Source: Mesorhizobium sp. AR02 (GTDB taxonomy: Bacteria; Pseudomonadota; Alphaproteobacteria; Rhizobiales; Rhizobiaceae). From it: DNA of 64,000 nucleotides. The translations under genes and the position numbers were made by a program. The stretch lies in contig NZ_CP080531.1 in NCBI RefSeq assembly GCF_024746835.1, forward strand, positions 6,220,001-6,284,000, in the 5' to 3' direction. This document shows positions 24,866 through 33,565 of the stretch, in pieces. A model generated the notes under the pieces. It was not told the DNA's origin. It was given only the letters and a program-made list of their open reading frames with translations, and searched no databases. The stretch's first letter is position 1. Every line of letters starts with the position of its first letter.

Positions 24866-25840
24866 GCGCTTCTGCTGGCAGTCGGGCCGGTATGGCTGCC
24901 CGAGCATAAGACCCCAAACGCCGGGCGGCTTGATATCCTCAGCGCTGCCTTGTCTCTGGCGGCCGTGTTGCCGATCGTCTTTGGCATCAAGCTCATCGCC
25001 GAAGGCGGCAATTTCGTGTGGGCGACATCGGTGATCGCGTTGGGCCTGGTGCTCGCAGTGGTGTTCGTGAGGCGGCAGATGGACTTGCCTGATCCGCTCC
25101 TTGACTTACGGCTGTTCAGGCGGCCCGCCGTGACCGCAGCGCTCGGCATCAACATCCTCGACTTCTTTGTCGGCTTCGGAATTCTCGTTCTTGTTGCCCA
25201 GTACCTCCAACTGGTTTTGGGACTAACCCCCCTGGAAGCGGGCCTCTGGAGCATCCCGGCCGGGGTTGGCTTCGTGGTGGGATCATTGTTGACTTCGACC
25301 GTGCTCAGGCTGATGCGGCCAGCCTACGTTCTCGGCCTCGGCCTGGCGTTTGCAGCCGGCGGTCTCGCGCTGATGGCATACGCCGCGGAAATGCATAGTT
25401 TGATTCTGATTGTCCTGGGCAACGCGCTGTTTTCTGTCGGCTCAGCTCCGGGCATCGCGATCGTCGCGGACCTCGTCGTCAGCGCGGCGCCCAAGGAGCG
25501 ATCCGGCGCTGCCTCGGCACTTTCCGAGACGGCCTCCGAGTTCGGTGGCGCGCTAGGCATCGCCTTGCTTGGCAGCCTCGCAACCCTGCTTTATCGTTCT
25601 GCGCTGGGCTTGGCCATGCCGACGGGCGTTCCCGTCAACACTATGGAGACTGCGCTACGCGGTATTGGAGCTGCAAGCAGCCTTACGCCAGGTCTCGGTA
25701 ATGGCGGTGCGTTGTTGTCGGCAGCGCGAGGCGCATACACAAGCGCGGCGGACGTCACCTTCCTGACTGCTGCTGGGATAATGCTGGTGGCAGCGATCGT
25801 CGCGGTGACGATGTTCCGGGGGTCGAAGACGCAGGAATAA
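24866..25840 (+). pseudogene. C-terminal part of the same MFS efflux gene, detached from its start
   Basis: The plus-strand frame from ALLLAVGPVWLPEHKTPNAGRLD onward is the continuation of a 14-helix DHA2 exporter: LFRRPAVTAALGINILDF, GLTPLEAGLWSIPAGVGFVVGS, APKERSGAASALSETASEFGGALGIALLG, ending MLVAAIVAVTMFRG. An open frame extends back to 24788, but those codons are the reverse complement of the inverted 5' segment, not real coding. No ribosome site or signal-anchor start is apparent, so the fragment is unlikely to make a functional pump. Confidence 0.85.
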
Positions 25841-25915
25841 ACCTCGCTTGGGCAAGCGCGATCTTGTCGGATGCCTTCATCTGCGCGCGGCCGCGACATG
25901 ACGCAGCCACGACGC

Positions 25916-26073
25916 TCAGATTAGCAGCAGGCCATTCATGCTGGCGGATCCCTTCCGCCCGATGATGATGTGGTCGTGCACGGCGATGCCCAGCCGCTTG
26001 CCTGCGTCGATGATCTCTTTCGTCATCTCGATGTCGGCACGCGACGGCGTCGGGTCGCCCGACGGGTGGTTGT
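25916..26073 (-). pseudogene. Duplicated radC 3' end (51 codons), left direct repeat
   Basis: On the minus strand this reads [20 protein letters not shown] and on to a normal stop, matching the last 51 codons of the intact radC gene at 30576-30733 over the same 158 bases, with roughly ten differences. Homology ends abruptly after the JAMM His-Pro motif at 26073. It is most simply the displaced original 3' end of radC, left behind when the 26074-30575 block was inserted. Confidence 0.85.
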
Positions 26074-26555
26074 CGATCAAACCATCATGGATGGGATTGT
26101 TATATCGATCATATACTTACCAGGTCATAGCGGCGAGATGGGGTCGTCAATTGGGGCATGCCTCTAGTGACCACTCGTGATCTTTCACGTTCCAGCATGG
26201 GGAAACTTAGTCAGTACCCTGATGTCCCGATTGGCCACGGATTCCGAATGCTCATCGTCTCAATCGCAACGAACAGCTGGCATCCACGGGGCCCTCGCGT
26301 TCCAGTGCTACTTAAATGACGGTTGTGCCAGGGCATCGTCCTCCAGAAGGGTCCCCAGTTCGAGATTCTGTCAGCCCGAAGCCGCAGCAGTACAGATCAG
26401 GCGAGCCGTCGGCAGCCGTCTTCGGGTTTTCATCTTGAATCCTCAGAAACCGGCGCCAACTCTCCGGGGTTATGGGCACTCCGACCTAGGTGGCGCACCG
26501 CCCGCCGGCCCGGATTTGACGCGCGACCCTTTCGCTGCAAAGATATATTAACGAC
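26074..26555. other. Gene-free stretch inside the radC insertion
   Basis: About 480 bases with no convincing coding frame. The first part (26090-26130) is visibly A+T-rich compared with the surroundings. I see no recognisable insertion sequence ends, tRNA or integrase fragment. It may be decayed mobile DNA. Confidence 0.5.
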
Positions 26556-26597
26556 TTGTTTACCAAGCGTCAGCCGCCGCTGGGAATTGGGGGGAAT

Positions 26598-27464
26598 TTG
26601 GAACCGTTTCTGGGTGCGAACCGTCTTAATTGGGATGATCGGGCCGAACTGCATTCGACCGACACAACGGGCAGCTACCAGATCGAAAATGTGCTGGCAG
26701 GCGGATCCAATCTCTATGAGCTGGAAACGGGCGAGGTCGGAGATATTGTCGGCAAGGATATCGTCCATTTGCAGTGTCATATCGGGCTCGACACGATCAG
26801 CTTGAAGAACCTCGGCGCGGGCAGCGTGACCGGCCTCGACTTTTCACCGACGGCTATTGCTGCTGCGCGGGATTTCGCGGCGAAGGCAGGCACTGATGTG
26901 CGCTTCGTGGAAGCGCCACTATTCGAGGCAGTCGAAGCGCTCGGCCGGACCTTTGACATCGCCTACGTTACCTGGGGTTCGGTAAATTGGCTGGACGATG
27001 TGTTCCGCTGGGCGCGGGTTGTTGCCGATCTCCTGCGACCAGGCGGCCGGCTCTATATGGCCGAGGGCCATCCGTTGATGTTTCAGTGTGATCGTAAGGC
27101 CGCGGCGCTGGAGTTTAAGCACGATTGGCGAACGCCTATAGCTCGACCGCTCGCATGGAACGAGGAACGGACCTATACCGGCGACGACCGCATTTTGAAG
27201 CATCCTCGGTATTATGAGTGGATCCATCCGATCAGCGACGTGGTGAACGCGCTGATTTCAGCGGGGCTGACGCTCGATTTTCTGAATGAGCATGACACGG
27301 TTTCGTGGCAGCACTTTTCATTTGCAGTGAGGGCAGGCAAGGATATGTACGGCTTGCCAAACAACTCCCCCAAGATCCCAATGGCCTATTCCATTGGCGC
27401 GACGAAGCGAAGCGTCGGCAAGATACCATACCTTGTTGCTCCCAAAGCGATTGAGGGCCACTAG
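26598..27464 (+). CDS. SAM-dependent class I methyltransferase
   Basis: About 288 residues. The Rossmann-type SAM motif I is IVHLQCHIGLDTISLKNLGA, motif II SVTGLDFSPTAIAAARDFAA, with the VEAPLFEA and DIAYVTWGSVNWLDD segments and LLRPGGRLYMAEGHPL (post-motif). The C-terminal half (YEWIHPISDVVNALISAGLTLDFLNEHD) is characteristic of small-molecule methyltransferases of this group. I favour a TTG start at 26598, giving EPFLGANRLNWDDRAELH, just after GGGGGG; a TTG at 26556 is also in frame. It lies alone on the inserted block between radC repeats; the substrate is unknown. Confidence 0.8.
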   Translation: MEPFLGANRLNWDDRAELHSTDTTGSYQIENVLAGGSNLYELETGEVGDIVGKDIVHLQCHIGLDTISLKNLGAGSVTGLDFSPTAIAAARDFAAKAGTDVRFVEAPLFEAVEALGRTFDIAYVTWGSVNWLDDVFRWARVVADLLRPGGRLYMAEGHPLMFQCDRKAAALEFKHDWRTPIARPLAWNEERTYTGDDRILKHPRYYEWIHPISDVVNALISAGLTLDFLNEHDTVSWQHFSFAVRAGKDMYGLPNNSPKIPMAYSIGATKRSVGKIPYLVAPKAIEGH

Positions 27465-27720
27465 TTCTACTGTTAATCCGGGTTTTCATTGTCATCGCCG
27501 AGGCACGATTACCACAACCCCGGAATCGTCCCCAGCCGATACGTTGCCTCATTGAGTGGCGGCTGGTTCCAACCCCTCCGGCGGCGTGCCAGAACGACCT
27601 CAGCGGTCGGACAGTGCAAAGTTTTCAGGACTGTGAAGTTCAAAATTAATTAATGACAGCTAATGTTCCATCGGCGGGTCGATCCGAGAACCTGAATAAC
27701 ACAAGGGGGTTTTCACCCTA

Positions 27721-30375
27721 TTGGCTCTTTTCGGCGCTAGGTTAGGCGGCATAAAGGATGCCGTGTTTTCGTCGGCAAATATTCCGGCGGCAGTGGCGGT
27801 TTTGGTTATTGCCATCAGCGCGGCGTATGCGGACCACCAGAACAAAATCGTTTCGGACCAGGCCGTCCGCGCTGATGTCCTAGCCAAGGTCAATCTGATC
27901 CGCGCCAAGCTGGAAGGGAATATCAACGGAAACCTTCAACTCGTGCATGGGCTGGTCGCAACGGTCGTGACTGAACCCTACATGGGACAGCAACGCTTCG
28001 CCTCGCTCGCGAGTAATCTGTTTGGCGAGGGCTCGCAATTGAACAACATTGCCGGCGCACCCGATCTGGTCGTTTCCTTGATGTACCCGCTAGAAGGCAA
28101 CGAGAAAGCCGTGGGCCTCGATTACCGTAAGGACGATCGGCAGCGCGACGCCGCGCTACGGGCGCGAGACGGGCGCAAGTTGATTCTTGCCGGTCCGGTC
28201 GAGCTGAAGCAGGGAGGCCAAGGCTTCATCGGCCGGTTTCCTGTTTTCGTGCCGAGTGCGGGCAACACTGAAAGGTTCTGGGGCATCATTTCCGCTGTTG
28301 TCGACGTGCAGCGCCTTTACAAGGCGAGCGGCCTGTTCGACGATGATCTCGGGATTGACATCGCGCTCATCGGTAAAGACGCCCTCGGCCCAAGCGGAGA
28401 TCAATTCTTCGGCGATGTGGGCGTCCGCAAAAACAATCCAGTGACGGCCGAAGTTCTGCTCCCGTCGGGATCGTGGCAGATCGCAGCCATCCCCAGAAAC
28501 GGCTGGCCTTCGACGCCCAGCAACGCGTGGTTCTTGCGTGCGATCATGGCCGCGGCCGGGGCGTTGGTTGTGGTGCCATTCTTGGTCACAGGTCGTCTGA
28601 TCGGCGAGAGACAGCGCAACTATGCGGAACTGCGTCGATTGTCGAGACGACTAGAACTCGCTTTGGAGGCATCGGCTATTGGCGTTTGGGAACACGATCT
28701 CGCAACCAATGACCTGTCGTGGGACGATCGCGTCAATGAAATATATGGCAAACCCAACGATGGAGGACGTCGCGGCTACTCTGATTGGGCGGGCGCAATT
28801 CACCCCCTAGATTTGGCCGGCGCCAATGCGGATTTCGACAATGCTGTGGCCAGCCGCGGAACATATTCGTCGGAGTACCGGATTGTTCGTCCGGATGGCG
28901 AGATTCGTCATGTCCGATCCAAAGCGACCATATACCAAGCCCCAAATGAGACACCCAAAATGATCGGGGCGGAATGGGACGTGACAGCCGACGTCCTGCT
29001 GAACAGCGATCTGGTTCGCGCAAAACAGCTGTCCGAGTCTAAAAATGCAGAACTCGAGGCGGCCAGGGCGCGAATAGAGCATATCGCGCTTCACGATTCG
29101 CTGACCGGTTTGCCCAACCGTCGTTACCTCGACCAGGTATTGGAAGAGTACGCGGCGAACGCCAGGCGCGACGGCGGTTATGCGGCCCTGCTTCACATCG
29201 ACCTGGATCGGTTCAAGCACATCAACGATACGCTTGGCCACGCCGCGGGCGACGCGATGTTGGTTCACGCATCTACCGTCCTCCGATCCAAGGTCGAGGA
29301 GGGGGGATTCGTCGCTCGGATCGGAGGAGACGAATTCGTCGTGCTGTGCACGGTGCATGACGATATCAAGCAACTGGCGCTGCTGGCTGACCGCGTCATC
29401 AGCCAGATGAGCGAACCCGTCTACTACCAGGGCCACCGATGCCGTTTTGGTGTTAGTGTGGGAATTGCGATCGACAATGGAAAAGACGTCGAAGCCAAGC
29501 ACCTGCTGGTGAACGCCGACATCGCGCTTTACCGAGCAAAGAGTCGTGGGCGCAATCGGCACGAATTCTTCACTGAGGCGATGCAAAGCGAAATCGTCGA
29601 CACAAAGCGGATCGCCGATGAGGTGCTTGGCGGCCTTGAGCGTAACGAGTTCATAGCCTTCTACCAGCCCCAATTTAGCGCAAAGACGCTCGAAATTGTC
29701 GGAGTCGAGGCGCTTGCGCGATGGAGGCACCCAAAGAAGGGTATTTTAGCGCCGGATGTCTTCCTAAGGATTGCAGAAGAACTAAATGTCGTCTCGACGA
29801 TCGATCAAACCATACTGAACCAAGCGCTTTCGGATTTCCAAGGCTGGTCTGCCGCGGGTCTTCATATACCGCGCGTATCAGTCAATGTTTCGGCACGGCG
29901 CCTTCAGGACGAAGAACTCATAAAGAGCTTGAGAGATCTGAATATCAAGGAGGGAACAGTTTCGTTCGAGCTTGTTGAGTCCATTTTCCTAGACGAAAAC
30001 GATGATCTGGTAACTTGGAATGTCGATCAGATTAAGCAACTCGGCATTGATATAGAGATAGATGATTTTGGTACGGGCTATGCCTCCATAGTCAGCCTGC
30101 TCAAGCTGCAGCCTCGCCGACTGAAGATAGATCGGCAACTGGTCATCCCAATTGTCGAATCGCCTCAACGAAGGCAGGTTGTCTCGTCGATCATTGAAAT
30201 CGGCAAGTCCTTGGGTATCGAGGTCGTAGCGGAAGGCGTCGAGACGATGAAGCACGCAAGGGTACTCAAGGACTTGGGCTGCGACATATTACAGGGTTAT
30301 GCTTTTGGGCAGGCGTTGGATTCCAACGGCTTAAAGGCGTTTGTTCGCTCTCGGCGGCTGCGCGCGGCCAGCTAA
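27721..30375 (+). CDS. Membrane sensor with PAS, GGDEF and EAL domains (c-di-GMP turnover)
   Basis: 884 residues. A membrane segment (~20-37) and a second (~270-292) bracket an extracytoplasmic sensor region that looks CHASE-like (TEPYMGQQRFASLASNL, GRFPVFVPSAG). A PAS domain with PAC follows (~310-425, SSEYRIVRPDGEIRHVRS), then GGDEF at 535-539 (ARIGGDEFVVL) and EAL at 663-665 (GVEALARWRHP) with DDFGTGYASIVSLL. Both catalytic signatures are intact, so it may synthesise and degrade cyclic di-GMP. The start is TTG at 27721; a GTG at 27763 behind AAGGA is an alternative. It lies on the block inserted at radC. Confidence 0.88.
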   Translation: MALFGARLGGIKDAVFSSANIPAAVAVLVIAISAAYADHQNKIVSDQAVRADVLAKVNLIRAKLEGNINGNLQLVHGLVATVVTEPYMGQQRFASLASNLFGEGSQLNNIAGAPDLVVSLMYPLEGNEKAVGLDYRKDDRQRDAALRARDGRKLILAGPVELKQGGQGFIGRFPVFVPSAGNTERFWGIISAVVDVQRLYKASGLFDDDLGIDIALIGKDALGPSGDQFFGDVGVRKNNPVTAEVLLPSGSWQIAAIPRNGWPSTPSNAWFLRAIMAAAGALVVVPFLVTGRLIGERQRNYAELRRLSRRLELALEASAIGVWEHDLATNDLSWDDRVNEIYGKPNDGGRRGYSDWAGAIHPLDLAGANADFDNAVASRGTYSSEYRIVRPDGEIRHVRSKATIYQAPNETPKMIGAEWDVTADVLLNSDLVRAKQLSESKNAELEAARARIEHIALHDSLTGLPNRRYLDQVLEEYAANARRDGGYAALLHIDLDRFKHINDTLGHAAGDAMLVHASTVLRSKVEEGGFVARIGGDEFVVLCTVHDDIKQLALLADRVISQMSEPVYYQGHRCRFGVSVGIAIDNGKDVEAKHLLVNADIALYRAKSRGRNRHEFFTEAMQSEIVDTKRIADEVLGGLERNEFIAFYQPQFSAKTLEIVGVEALARWRHPKKGILAPDVFLRIAEELNVVSTIDQTILNQALSDFQGWSAAGLHIPRVSVNVSARRLQDEELIKSLRDLNIKEGTVSFELVESIFLDENDDLVTWNVDQIKQLGIDIEIDDFGTGYASIVSLLKLQPRRLKIDRQLVIPIVESPQRRQVVSSIIEIGKSLGIEVVAEGVETMKHARVLKDLGCDILQGYAFGQALDSNGLKAFVRSRRLRAAS

Positions 30376-30575
30376 GTGTCAGGCCGGCGTTTGACTGGCA
30401 CGATTGGGTCGGCAGGGCGATCGTTACCCGCCTTCGGCCATTCCCGTGGCAGCCCCGATCCATCATTTCGTGCTGACGGCCCAGGTACTCGAATGCATGC
30501 TCTTCAGACGTAGCAGCAATAGGCGCACAGTGGGACTGCCGCATCAGCCCAGTTCATTCCGGTCAGCAACAAGAT

Positions 30576-30733
30576 CTAGATCAGCAGCAAACCCTTCATG
30601 CTGGCGTATCCCTTCCGGCCAATGATGATGTGGTCGTGCACGGCGATGCCCAGCCGCTTGCCTGCGTCGATGATCTCTTTCGTCATCTCGATGTCGGCGC
30701 GCGACGGCGTCGGGTCGCCTGACGGATGGTTGT
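30576..30733 (-). repeat. Right copy of the radC 3'-end direct repeat
   Basis: This copy is part of the intact radC gene and restores its reading frame and stop. With 25916-26073 it flanks the 4.5 kb block holding the methyltransferase and GGDEF-EAL genes, in the same orientation, as attL/attR of an element integrating at a gene 3' end would. Confidence 0.8.
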
Positions 30734-31334
30734 GCACCAGGATGATCGCGGTGGCCGACAGCTCAAGCGCCCGCTTGACCACTTCTCGGGGATAGACCGG
30801 CGTGTGGTCGACAGTGCCGGTCTGCTGCACCTCGTCGGCGATCAGCGCGTTCTTCTTGTCGAGGAACAGGATGCGGAATTGTTCGCGTGCCTCGAAGGCC
30901 ATGGCCGAGCGGCAATAGGCGAGAAGCTGCGTCCAGGACGAAAGGACTTCTCGGCCATGCACCTCGCCGTGTGCCATGCGCTGCGCTGTCGCCGCGACGA
31001 TTTTCAAGTCGAGCGCCACGGTCGGGCCGATGCCCTTGATCTCCTGCAGCAGGTTGATGGGCGCGCCAAGCACTTCGGCCAGCGTGCCGAAGCGCGCCAG
31101 CAGCGCCTTGGCGGCAGGCTTGGTGTCGGCGCGCGGGATCAGCCGGAAGAGCAGGAGCTCCAGAAGTTCATAATCGGGCAGGGCGTCTGGACCCGCTGAG
31201 GCAAAGCGCTCGCGCAAGCGGTCGCGGTGGCCGAGATAGCCAGGTTTTTCGGCTGGAGCCTGCCTGGCCTTCGCCGTGGGCCGAACCGGCACCTCGGAGA
31301 AGAAACTCCGCTCGTCGTCGCCTGTGTCTCCCAT
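30576..31334 (-). CDS. radC: RadC-family JAMM/MPN protein
   Basis: About 252 residues. The N-terminal part has a helix-hairpin-helix-like [19 protein letters not shown]. The C-terminal JAMM domain carries the metal site E...[14 protein letters not shown]. RadC proteins were once tied to DNA repair, but the biochemical role is unsettled. I chose the ATG at 31334 ([12 protein letters not shown]) behind CGGGGG; 31346 is also possible. Longer upstream frames run into a relic of the map gene. Its final 158 bases are duplicated at 25916-26073. Confidence 0.88.
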   Translation of the reverse strand: MGDTGDDERSFFSEVPVRPTAKARQAPAEKPGYLGHRDRLRERFASAGPDALPDYELLELLLFRLIPRADTKPAAKALLARFGTLAEVLGAPINLLQEIKGIGPTVALDLKIVAATAQRMAHGEVHGREVLSSWTQLLAYCRSAMAFEAREQFRILFLDKKNALIADEVQQTGTVDHTPVYPREVVKRALELSATAIILVHNHPSGDPTPSRADIEMTKEIIDAGKRLGIAVHDHIIIGRKGYASMKGLLLI

Positions 31335-31390
31335 ATGCCCCCGCATCCAGCCAATCACGCGGACAAGCTGCCGCCCGACCCGGCGAAATA

Positions 31391-31462
31391 CTAGGCCGGC
31401 AGGCCGGGGCGGTCGAGTTTTTTTGGCGACAGTGTGAAAACCCCGCAATTGGCAATCACGCC
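31391..31462 (-). pseudogene. Relic of the map 3' end upstream of radC (left direct repeat)
   Basis: The minus-strand frame reads [20 protein letters not shown], then LPA and stop, aligning with the C-terminus of the methionine aminopeptidase at 33491-33565 (GVTDTGCEIFTLSPNNLDRP). The relic's stop is about 45-57 bases before the radC start, so map and radC were probably neighbours before the LysR/quinone reductase block came between them. It is more diverged than the radC repeat. Confidence 0.75.
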
Positions 31463-31518
31463 GAACCTGCTTTCGCATTGCGTGGCGGGCGAACCATCGC
31501 GCAGGCAGTCAAACCCGT

Positions 31519-32379
31519 TCATCCAACCTTGCCGCCAAGCCCGTCCATCACCGCGCGGATCAGCGGCACATCCTTGATATCCGTGTGCACGACCAACCAG
31601 AGTTCACGCGTCAGCGGATCGCCCGGCAAGGGCAGCCTGGTCAAATTCAGATCCGCCGCCATGAAATCAGGCAGCAGCGCGACGCCGCCGCCGGCCTTGA
31701 CGGCAGCCAGTTGAAACTCCAGCGTCGAGGCGCGGATGGCGACCGGACGGCTTCCCACAATTTGCGCAAGCAGCCTTTCCTGCGGCGACGAGGCCATGGT
31801 TTCCTCGTACCCTATGAAGGACCAGTCCGTTTCGCGCGTCGCGGCCAGATAGGCGGGATCGGCATAGAGGCTGAAACCTATCTCGCCGATCTTGGTGACG
31901 GTCAGGTCGCCCCGTTCCGGCCGCGCCATCCGTACGGCGATATCCGCCTCCCGCCGTCCAAGCGACGCATAGCGCGTCTCGCCGATGACCACGATATTGA
32001 TGCCGGGATGCCTTTGCCGGAGGCCAACGAACCGCTCCGCCAGCAGCGCGGTCGCCAGGGCGGGCGGGGCGCTGACCCGGACGGTGCCGGTATGCCGGTT
32101 TTCGGTATTCAGCGCCGCCCGCTCGATCATCAGCGCATCTTCGCTCATGCGTGTCGCGATGCTGGCGATCTGCTGGCCCTTGGCGGTCAGCGAAAGGCGG
32201 CGCCCGCGCCGGTCGACGAGCTTGGCGCCGATCCTCTCTTCCAGATGCGCCACGCGTCTGGCCACCGTCGCATGCTCCACACCGAGTGCCCGGGCAGCGG
32301 CCGAGAGTGTGCCCAGGCGGGAAAGGGCGTGGAAATGGCGCAAGTCTTCCCAATCCGGCATCTGATCGTTTTTTCCCAT
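31519..32379 (-). CDS. LysR-family regulator of the divergent quinone reductase gene
   Basis: 286 residues: helix-turn-helix in LRHFHALSRLGTLSAAARAL and EHATVARRVAHLEERIGAKLVDRR, then an effector domain (RVSAPPALATALLAERFVGL, IAVRMARPERGDL, AVKAGGGVALLPDFMAADL). This sub-type (DWEDLRHF opening) is common beside oxidoreductases it controls. ATG at 32379, or MPDWED at 32361. Divergent by 80 bases from the quinone oxidoreductase gene; both sit on the block inserted at the map 3' end. Confidence 0.88.
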   Translation of the reverse strand: MGKNDQMPDWEDLRHFHALSRLGTLSAAARALGVEHATVARRVAHLEERIGAKLVDRRGRRLSLTAKGQQIASIATRMSEDALMIERAALNTENRHTGTVRVSAPPALATALLAERFVGLRQRHPGINIVVIGETRYASLGRREADIAVRMARPERGDLTVTKIGEIGFSLYADPAYLAATRETDWSFIGYEETMASSPQERLLAQIVGSRPVAIRASTLEFQLAAVKAGGGVALLPDFMAADLNLTRLPLPGDPLTRELWLVVHTDIKDVPLIRAVMDGLGGKVG

Positions 32380-32388
32380 TGGCTGGCA

Positions 32389-32402
32389 AATTATAGGTAA
32401 TT
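32389..32402. promoter_or_regulatory. Inverted repeat in LysR/quinone reductase intergenic region
   Basis: AATTA-N4-TAATT lies 10 bases before the LysR ATG and about 58 bases before the quinone reductase ATG. It is the only clear dyad in the 80-base divergent region and a likely LysR autoregulatory site. A strict T-N11-A frame is not obvious across its centre. Confidence 0.35.
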
Positions 32403-32459
32403 TTCAATCAGCTTGCCATCTGCCATTCATCCCATGAAGCATCAGATTGGAGAATGAGG

Positions 32460-33428
32460 ATGGATATCGCCGTTACGCTGACCGCCACGGGAGGCATCGA
32501 CCAGTTGCAGGTGTCGCAGCGCGCGCCGCAATCTCCCGGCCCGAAGGAGATCCGGATCCGTCATGAGGCGATCGGCGTCAATTTTCTCGATATCTACCAT
32601 CGCAAGGGCATCTACCCGCTGCCCGCCTATCCCCATGTGCTGGGTGCCGAGGGAGCGGGGATCGTCGAGGCGGTCGGCTCGGAGGTCGCGTTGCTTGTCC
32701 CGGGCGACCGCGTCGCCTATGCCGGCGCTCCGGTCGGTGCCTACAGTTCCACGCGCCTTTTGCCGGCGGAGCGGGCGATCAGGCTGCCGGCCGGGATCGG
32801 ATCGCGTACAGCGGCGGCATCGACGCTGAAAGGCATGACGGCCTACATGCTGCTCAACCGCGTTTACGCCGTGAAGCCGGGCACCGCCATCCTGGTCCAT
32901 GCGGCGGCGGGTGGTCTTGGGGCTATTCTGGTCCGTTGGGCAAAACATCTGGGCGCAACGGTGATCGGCACGGTCAGTTCCGAGGAAAAAGCCGCTCTTG
33001 CTCGCACTCACGGCGCCGACCATCTCATCGTCGGACGCGACGCCGATCTCGTCAGGGAGGTCATGGAGTTGACGGGCGGTCGCGGCGTGGATGTCGGCTA
33101 TGACGGCATTGGTGGCGCCATGCTTGCCAAGACGATCCAATGCATAAGGCCATTCGGCACTGCCGTGAGCTTCGGTCAGGCCGCCGGGCCGATCCCTCCG
33201 GTTTCGCTCGACCAGTTACGGCCCAACCGCGCTCTCGCTCACCCGAGCATCATGGCCGCGACCGGCGACCAGGCTTTCTACGTCGAAGCCGCGGCAGCCC
33301 TGATCGATGCCTTTCGTCTGAACATTACGGCGGCCGTCGGCGGGGAATTCGCGCTCAACGATGCAGCCGTGGCCCATACGGAACTCGAAGCCGGACGGAC
33401 GACCGGAAGCCTGCTTCTGATTCCATAA
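32460..33428 (+). CDS. Zinc-free quinone oxidoreductase (QorA-type, MDR superfamily)
   Basis: 322 residues, NADPH:quinone reductase family. It has VNFLDIYHRKGIYPLPAYPHVLGAEGAG at the N-terminal GroES-like fold, then the cofactor motif VHAAAGGLGAILVRWAKHLGATVIGTVSSEEKAALA. TGGRGVDVGYDGIGG follows. No catalytic zinc ligands are present, as in Qor. I use ATG 32460 (MDIAVTLTATGG) because GGAG is eight bases upstream; 32454 is in frame but too close. Probably reduces quinones or alpha,beta-unsaturated carbonyls under control of the adjacent LysR. Confidence 0.9.
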   Translation: MDIAVTLTATGGIDQLQVSQRAPQSPGPKEIRIRHEAIGVNFLDIYHRKGIYPLPAYPHVLGAEGAGIVEAVGSEVALLVPGDRVAYAGAPVGAYSSTRLLPAERAIRLPAGIGSRTAAASTLKGMTAYMLLNRVYAVKPGTAILVHAAAGGLGAILVRWAKHLGATVIGTVSSEEKAALARTHGADHLIVGRDADLVREVMELTGGRGVDVGYDGIGGAMLAKTIQCIRPFGTAVSFGQAAGPIPPVSLDQLRPNRALAHPSIMAATGDQAFYVEAAAALIDAFRLNITAAVGGEFALNDAAVAHTELEAGRTTGSLLLIP

Positions 33429-33490
33429 GGTTGGCATCCGCGCGCCAGCTGATGATCTTGCGGGTCCCGGTGGGCGCGCGGGCGTGCTGG

Positions 33491-33565
33491 CTAGGCCGGC
33501 AGGCCGGGACGGTCGAGGTTGTTGGGCGAGAGCGTGAAAATCTCGCAGCCCGTGTCGGTCACGCC
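33491..33565 (-). repeat. Right copy of the map 3'-end direct repeat
   Basis: Shared, with scattered mismatches and a 3-base length difference, with 31391-31462. The two copies are in the same orientation and flank the ~2 kb block holding the LysR and quinone reductase genes. This copy provides the functional map C-terminus. Confidence 0.7.

Noticed and set aside
25916..26073. A separate small gene on the plus strand with 80 codons across the radC relic.
   Set aside because: The same frame occurs opposite the intact radC end; it is antisense to a clear RadC C-terminus with normal stop.
26177..26551. 124-codon plus-strand frame in the radC insertion.
   Set aside because: No ribosome site, no recognisable motif, residue composition looks random; region treated as non-coding.
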